From Campylobacterales bacterium (lineage in GTDB: Bacteria > Campylobacterota > Campylobacteria > Campylobacterales > JALSKU01), in contig JALVWW010000194.1 in the NCBI GenBank assembly GCA_027023175.1, positions 1-9,829 on the forward strand: a stretch of 9,829 nt of DNA. The letters run 5' to 3'. Below, piece after piece: positions 6,628-9,829 of this stretch (its first letter is position 1; every line of letters begins with the position of its first letter). A model generated the notes under the pieces. That model saw nothing but the letters and a program-made list of their open reading frames with translations, ran no database searches and was not told where the DNA came from. Both the position numbers and the translations under genes were made by a program.

Positions 6628-7785
6628 ATGTTAACAAAAAGAGTAAAGAGACTTAACGAGTCTATGACTATAGCTATAAGTACTTTGGCTAGAAACTTAA
6701 AAGCCGAAGGAAAAGATGTACTTAGTTTTTCTGCTGGTGAGCCTGACTTTGATACTCCTGAAATTATCAAAGAAGAAGCTATAAAAGCCTTAAAAAAAGG
6801 TTTTACCAAATATACTGCAGTTGCCGGAATTCCGGAACTTTTAGAGGCAATTTCACTTAAGCTTAAAAGAGATAACGGCTTAAAGTATAAGCCGTCAAAT
6901 ATAATAACAAGCAATGGTGCAAAGCACTCTTTGTTTAACCTGTTTCAATCTCTCATAGAGCATGGAGATGAAGTTATCATACCTGCACCCTATTGGGTAA
7001 CATATCCTGAGCTTGTAAGATACAGTGGCGGTATTCCTATCACTGTAGAGACTACTGATGAGAGTGGATTTAAGATAAGTGCAAAACAGTTAAAAGATGC
7101 TATAACACCAAGAACAAAGATGCTTATACTTACAACCCCATCAAATCCTACCGGCTCAGTTTACTCCAAAAAGGAGCTTGAAGAGATAGCTGAAGTTTTA
7201 AAAGGAACCGATATATTTGTATGTTCGGATGAAATGTATGAAAAGCTGATATATGATAAAGAGTTTGTTTCAGTTGCAAGTATCAGTGATGATATGTTTC
7301 AAAGGACTATCACGGTAAACGGTCTTAGCAAGTCTGTAGCCATGACTGGATGGAGATTTGGTTATCTTGCAACCCCTTTAGACGAACTTGTAGATGCTAT
7401 GAAAAAACTGCAAAGCCAAAGTGCATCAAATATCAACTCTATAACACAGCACGCAGCTATACCTGCACTTGACGGAAGAGCGGATAAAGATATTGAATTT
7501 ATGAGACAGGAGTTTCAAAAAAGAAGAGATTTGGCTGTAGGGTTGATAAATGATATAGATGGACTTTCAGTTGTCAAGCCTGACGGAGCTTTTTATCTCT
7601 TTATCAATATAAAAGAGATTAGTAATGACTCTATGAATTTTGCTCAGGAGCTTTTAGCTAAAAAAGGAGTAGCGGTAATTCCAGGAATCGGTTTTGGAAG
7701 TGAAGGGTATGTTAGATTTTCTTTTGCAACTGATGAGAAAAGTATCATTGAGGGTATCAAAAGGATAAAAGAGTTTGTCAGCTAA
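6628..7785 (+). CDS. aspC: PLP aminotransferase, aspartate aminotransferase-like (AspC/AspB)
   Basis: A class I/II (fold type I) aminotransferase of 385 aa, resembling the AspB-type bacterial aspartate aminotransferases. Landmarks are SFSAGEPDFDTP (33-44), KYTAVAGIPELLEAI (61-75), PAPYWVTYPE (119-128), TTPSNPTGS (169-177) with Asn173, CSDEMYE (199-205) with Asp201, the PLP lysine K235 in NGLSKSVAMTGWRFGYL, and YVRFSFA (361-367) with Arg363 for the substrate carboxylate. AAGGA at 6617-6621 sits 6 nt before the ATG. Aspartate/2-oxoglutarate is the likeliest pair, but substrate cannot be fixed from sequence because related enzymes use other amino acids. The gene is often called aspB in Campylobacter. 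Its end overlaps the next gene by 11 nt. Confidence 0.9.
   Translation: MLTKRVKRLNESMTIAISTLARNLKAEGKDVLSFSAGEPDFDTPEIIKEEAIKALKKGFTKYTAVAGIPELLEAISLKLKRDNGLKYKPSNIITSNGAKHSLFNLFQSLIEHGDEVIIPAPYWVTYPELVRYSGGIPITVETTDESGFKISAKQLKDAITPRTKMLILTTPSNPTGSVYSKKELEEIAEVLKGTDIFVCSDEMYEKLIYDKEFVSVASISDDMFQRTITVNGLSKSVAMTGWRFGYLATPLDELVDAMKKLQSQSASNINSITQHAAIPALDGRADKDIEFMRQEFQKRRDLAVGLINDIDGLSVVKPDGAFYLFINIKEISNDSMNFAQELLAKKGVAVIPGIGFGSEGYVRFSFATDEKSIIEGIKRIKEFVS
7761..7765 (+). promoter_or_regulatory. ribosome binding site for the DUF523 gene, supporting a TTG start
   Basis: AAGGA at 7761-7765, inside the aspC 3' end, lies 9 nt before TTG at 7775. No ATG or GTG is available before the conserved LVSACL segment, so this site decides the start. 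Confidence 0.55.
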
Positions 7786-8221
7786 AGAAAAACTTTTGGT
7801 CAGTGCATGTTTAATTGGTGAAAATGTCAAATACAATGGAAAAAATAACAGAATTGATATATCCAAGCTAAGCAATCAGTATGAAATTGTACCTTTTTGT
7901 CCTGAAGTTGAAGGGGGCTTGCCAATCCCAAGACCTCCTTCTGAAATAATCTCTAGCAATCCACTTAAAATAATCAATACATCCAAAGAAGATGTTACAA
8001 ACTGTTTTTTAACTGGAGCGAAAAAAGCATTGGAAATATGTAAAAAATTAAATATAAAAAAAGCACTTTTAAAAGAGAATTCTCCCTCATGCGGAAAAAA
8101 TTTTGTGTATGATGGAAGTTTTGGTAAAGTATTAAGAGGCGGCCAAGGAGCCACCGCCTCAATGCTATCCAAAAACTCTATAGAGATTTTTAATGAATTT
8201 GAATTGAAAAAGCTTTTATAA
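7775..8221 (+). CDS. DUF523 family protein, TudS (thiouracil desulfidase)-like
   Basis: A complete 148-aa DUF523 protein. Family motifs are LVSACLIGENVKYNG (8-22), PFCPEVEGGLPIPRPPSEI (40-58), LLKENSPSCG (98-107) and DGSFGKVLRGGQGATASML. Some DUF523 members, named TudS, remove sulfur from 2-thiouracil with a [4Fe-4S] cluster held by three cysteines. C12, C42 and C106 here fall in the corresponding motifs, so an iron-sulfur protein is plausible. The physiological substrate is unknown. The start is TTG at 7775, overlapping aspC by 11 nt, with AAGGA 9 nt upstream. It is the last gene of the + strand row and its stop overlaps the end of the opposing PAS gene by 6 nt. Confidence 0.85.
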   Translation: MSAKEKLLVSACLIGENVKYNGKNNRIDISKLSNQYEIVPFCPEVEGGLPIPRPPSEIISSNPLKIINTSKEDVTNCFLTGAKKALEICKKLNIKKALLKENSPSCGKNFVYDGSFGKVLRGGQGATASMLSKNSIEIFNEFELKKLL

Positions 8222-8782
8222 GTTATTTGAAAAAAGTTTTTTGGCTTTGTTAAGCAGAAACAGTGTCAATGCACTCCTTTTTTCCAGTTTGGCTATATAT
8301 CCGTTATAGTCTGTACCTTGCTCTGCGACATAATTTAGAAGGTATTTTACAGATACTTCCATGCCATCCATTTTTTCTATCTCTAAAAGTTTTTGGTATA
8401 AAGGTTCAATGGTTGCGACTATCTTCTTTGGAGCAGCCTGTCTAAAAGCCATATAACGATTAATCTTACCTGACTGGTCTCTTCTTATTTCAAAATCAGT
8501 AATAACCCAGTAATGATCGCCGTTTTTAGCCATATTTTTAACAACAGCTGTTATATTTTTTCCATTTTTTATAGATTCCCACATTAGATAAAAGATAGCT
8601 TTCGGCATATCGGGGTGTCTTATTATGTTGTGAGGTGCTCCTATGAGTTCATCTTTTGTATATTTGCAAATTTCCAGGAAATAGTCATTGACTTTTGTAA
8701 TATTTCCTTTTAAATCCGTAGTGCTTAATATATACTTTCTTGGATTTAGTTTTATCTCTTTGTTAGTCGGTACTATTCTCAT
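8216..8782 (-). CDS. stand-alone PAS sensor protein, Aer/CetB-like
   Basis: A 188-aa soluble protein with one PAS domain (about 15-118) and a helical tail. It aligns well with the PAS domain of the aerotaxis receptor Aer: STTDLKGNI, N32, GAPHNIIRHPDMPK (49-61), the Trp in LMWESI (W68, matching Aer W70), VKNMAKNGDHYWV (81-93) and the post-PAS IEPLY. The Trp of the Aer GEPW segment is Ile here. In C. jejuni a PAS-only protein, CetB, works with the receptor CetA in energy taxis and is thought to bind FAD. No CetA-type receptor is visible here. Instead the gene follows a histidine kinase with a 20-nt overlap, so the PAS protein could act with that kinase. No transmembrane or signalling domain is present. 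FAD binding is likely but inferred. Confidence 0.82.
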   Translation of the reverse strand: MRIVPTNKEIKLNPRKYILSTTDLKGNITKVNDYFLEICKYTKDELIGAPHNIIRHPDMPKAIFYLMWESIKNGKNITAVVKNMAKNGDHYWVITDFEIRRDQSGKINRYMAFRQAAPKKIVATIEPLYQKLLEIEKMDGMEVSVKYLLNYVAEQGTDYNGYIAKLEKRSALTLFLLNKAKKLFSNNL

Positions 8783-9829
8783 CTTTTATCACTCCTAAGG
8801 TTATTTTTACTTCTATTCCATCTTTTATGTTTTCCACATAAATTTTTCCATTCATATGTCTTTCTATGATAAGTTTTGTCATATACAGACCTATGCCATC
8901 TCCCCCACTTCTCTCTTTTGTTGTAAAGTAGGGCTCAAAAATATTGGAGATAATTTCTTTGTCTATACCTCCCGCATTATCTTTTATGATAATAATTGCA
9001 ATTTTGTCTTCTAAGGTTTTTGTGATAATAATTTTTCTATTTTTTATATCTCTTTCCAAAAAAGCATCTTTTGAATTATTTATAATGTTTGAAATAGCCT
9101 GTCCAAATTCATTTTTATATCCGAGTATTTTTGCATCTTTACCGAGATTTACTATGATGCTGATATCTTTTTCCTGCAATATCGGATACATAATTTCCAG
9201 GGATTCAGAAATAGTTTCATTTAGTGAAAAAATTGCTTTTTCTTTTTCCGGTTTGAAAAAATTCCTAAAATTATCTATAGTTTGAGCCATTTGAAAGATA
9301 ATTTTACCTGATCTTTTTTCAAATTGTTCCATTATATCTTTTGTTATTGCATTGTTTTTATATTTTGCAATTATTGTACTGTTTAAAAAAATCAAAGTAT
9401 TTAAAGGCTGCTTCCACTGATGGGCTATCATGGATATCGCTTCTCCCATTTGTGCCAAGCGAGACTGCTGTAGCATGATGAGCTGATGTTTCTTTTCTTT
9501 TTCTATAGCGGTACTTATCCTTTTTTCAAGGGTTTTGTTTAAATTTTCAACCTCTTTTTTGAGTCTTTTTTGTCTTGTATAAAAATATAAAAGTATCAAA
9601 ATAATTAGAAAAAAGAAAAGAGAAATTTTTATTATAAGTGCATAGTCTGTCTGCTCTTTTTTTATTCCCATCCATTTTTTATATATCTCTATCCTTTCTT
9701 GGTTGCTTATGGTGCTTATAGCTTTATTTAATATGGAAACAAGAGTACCATAGTCATCTCTGACCATAATCTGCAGGTTGAAATCCACGCCGGTAATGCC
9801 TGTGATAAATATATCTTTGAAACCGTTTT
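8763..9829 (-). CDS. membrane sensor histidine kinase with periplasmic SBP_bac_3-type sensor (5' end outside window)
   Basis: The frame stays open to the right edge, so the N-terminus is missing. Counting from the in-frame GTG at 9786-9788, which is not the real start, residues 1-42 resemble the end of a periplasmic solute-binding domain (LQIMVRDDYGTLVSILNKA, ERIEIYKKWMG), as in EvgS-like sensors. A transmembrane helix lies at about 50-71, followed by a coiled coil to about 110. The phospho-acceptor H-box is MIAHQWKQPLN with His123. The N-box is in SNIINNSKDAF, G1 is DNAGGID, and G2 is GGDGIGLYMTKLI. It is thus a kinase with a complete C-terminal half and no attached receiver. No response regulator is encoded in the window. 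The ligand is unknown; family sensors often bind amino acids or similar small molecules. Confidence 0.9.
   Translation of the reverse strand, partial: NGFKDIFITGITGVDFNLQIMVRDDYGTLVSILNKAISTISNQERIEIYKKWMGIKKEQTDYALIIKISLFFFLIILILLYFYTRQKRLKKEVENLNKTLEKRISTAIEKEKKHQLIMLQQSRLAQMGEAISMIAHQWKQPLNTLIFLNSTIIAKYKNNAITKDIMEQFEKRSGKIIFQMAQTIDNFRNFFKPEKEKAIFSLNETISESLEIMYPILQEKDISIIVNLGKDAKILGYKNEFGQAISNIINNSKDAFLERDIKNRKIIITKTLEDKIAIIIIKDNAGGIDKEIISNIFEPYFTTKERSGGDGIGLYMTKLIIERHMNGKIYVENIKDGIEVKITLGVIKDENSTD
8792..8796 (-). promoter_or_regulatory. ribosome binding site of the PAS gene inside the kinase gene
   Basis: Reading the - strand, AGGAG (complement of CTCCT at 8792-8796) lies 9 nt before the ATG at 8782. 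It confirms that start and the 20-nt overlap with the kinase. Confidence 0.7.

Noticed and set aside
6459..6914. 151-codon antisense frame across the cysE-aspC junction
   Set aside because: Serine/leucine-rich reverse reading of two strong genes with no recognisable domain.
8208..8217. AAAAGCTTTT palindrome near the DUF523 end as an intrinsic terminator
   Set aside because: The stem is short and almost all A-T with no loop or U-run context, so it would be too weak.
9786..9788. GTG as the start of the histidine kinase
   Set aside because: The frame continues upstream to the window edge without a stop and encodes sequence that fits the binding domain, so the gene is partial.

Overview
The window looks like a core chromosomal segment of a Campylobacterota (Epsilonproteobacteria) genome. 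The DNA is AT-rich with very short gaps. The order tRNA-Gly, flgA, ubiX, coaD, tmk, hisS, speA, cysE, aspC/aspB matches, as far as I recall, the Campylobacter jejuni block Cj0769c-Cj0762c. The arginine decarboxylase, the Aer/CetB-type PAS protein and the histidine kinase with an HQWKQPLN H-box also fit this phylum. The genus cannot be fixed from the sequence alone.

Layout: a strong sigma70-type promoter (8-36) precedes tRNA-Gly(GCC) (51-125). The flgA reading frame follows with no gap; its only ordinary in-frame start lies inside the tRNA gene. Next come ubiX, coaD, tmk, hisS, speA, cysE, aspC and a DUF523/TudS-like gene, all on + up to 8221. Most junctions overlap or nearly touch (ATGA at flgA/small ORF, small ORF/ubiX, tmk/hisS and speA/cysE; 10-11 nt overlaps at coaD/tmk and aspC/DUF523). 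I saw no convincing intrinsic terminator between them, so one tRNA-headed transcription unit is possible. Only two gaps exceed 10 nt. The 73-nt gap before ubiX is filled by a 26-codon basic ORF. The 129-nt gap before coaD holds a GC-richer, hairpin-forming segment that ends in the coaD ribosome binding site.

On the - strand are a sensor histidine kinase, cut by the right window edge, and a small stand-alone PAS protein like CetB/Aer. The two genes overlap by 20 nt. The PAS gene ends tail to tail with the DUF523 gene, with a 6-nt overlap.

Functions are mostly housekeeping: flagellar P-ring assembly (FlgA), prenyl-FMN synthesis (UbiX), coenzyme A synthesis (CoaD), dTMP phosphorylation (Tmk), histidyl-tRNA charging (HisS), agmatine/polyamine synthesis (SpeA), cysteine synthesis (CysE) and amino-acid transamination (AspC/AspB). 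The - strand pair adds signal sensing. I found no mobile element, CRISPR array, phage gene or clearly new system. The most unusual points are the tRNA/flgA start conflict and the structured pre-coaD cassette, whose tail resembles the sequence before ubiX.
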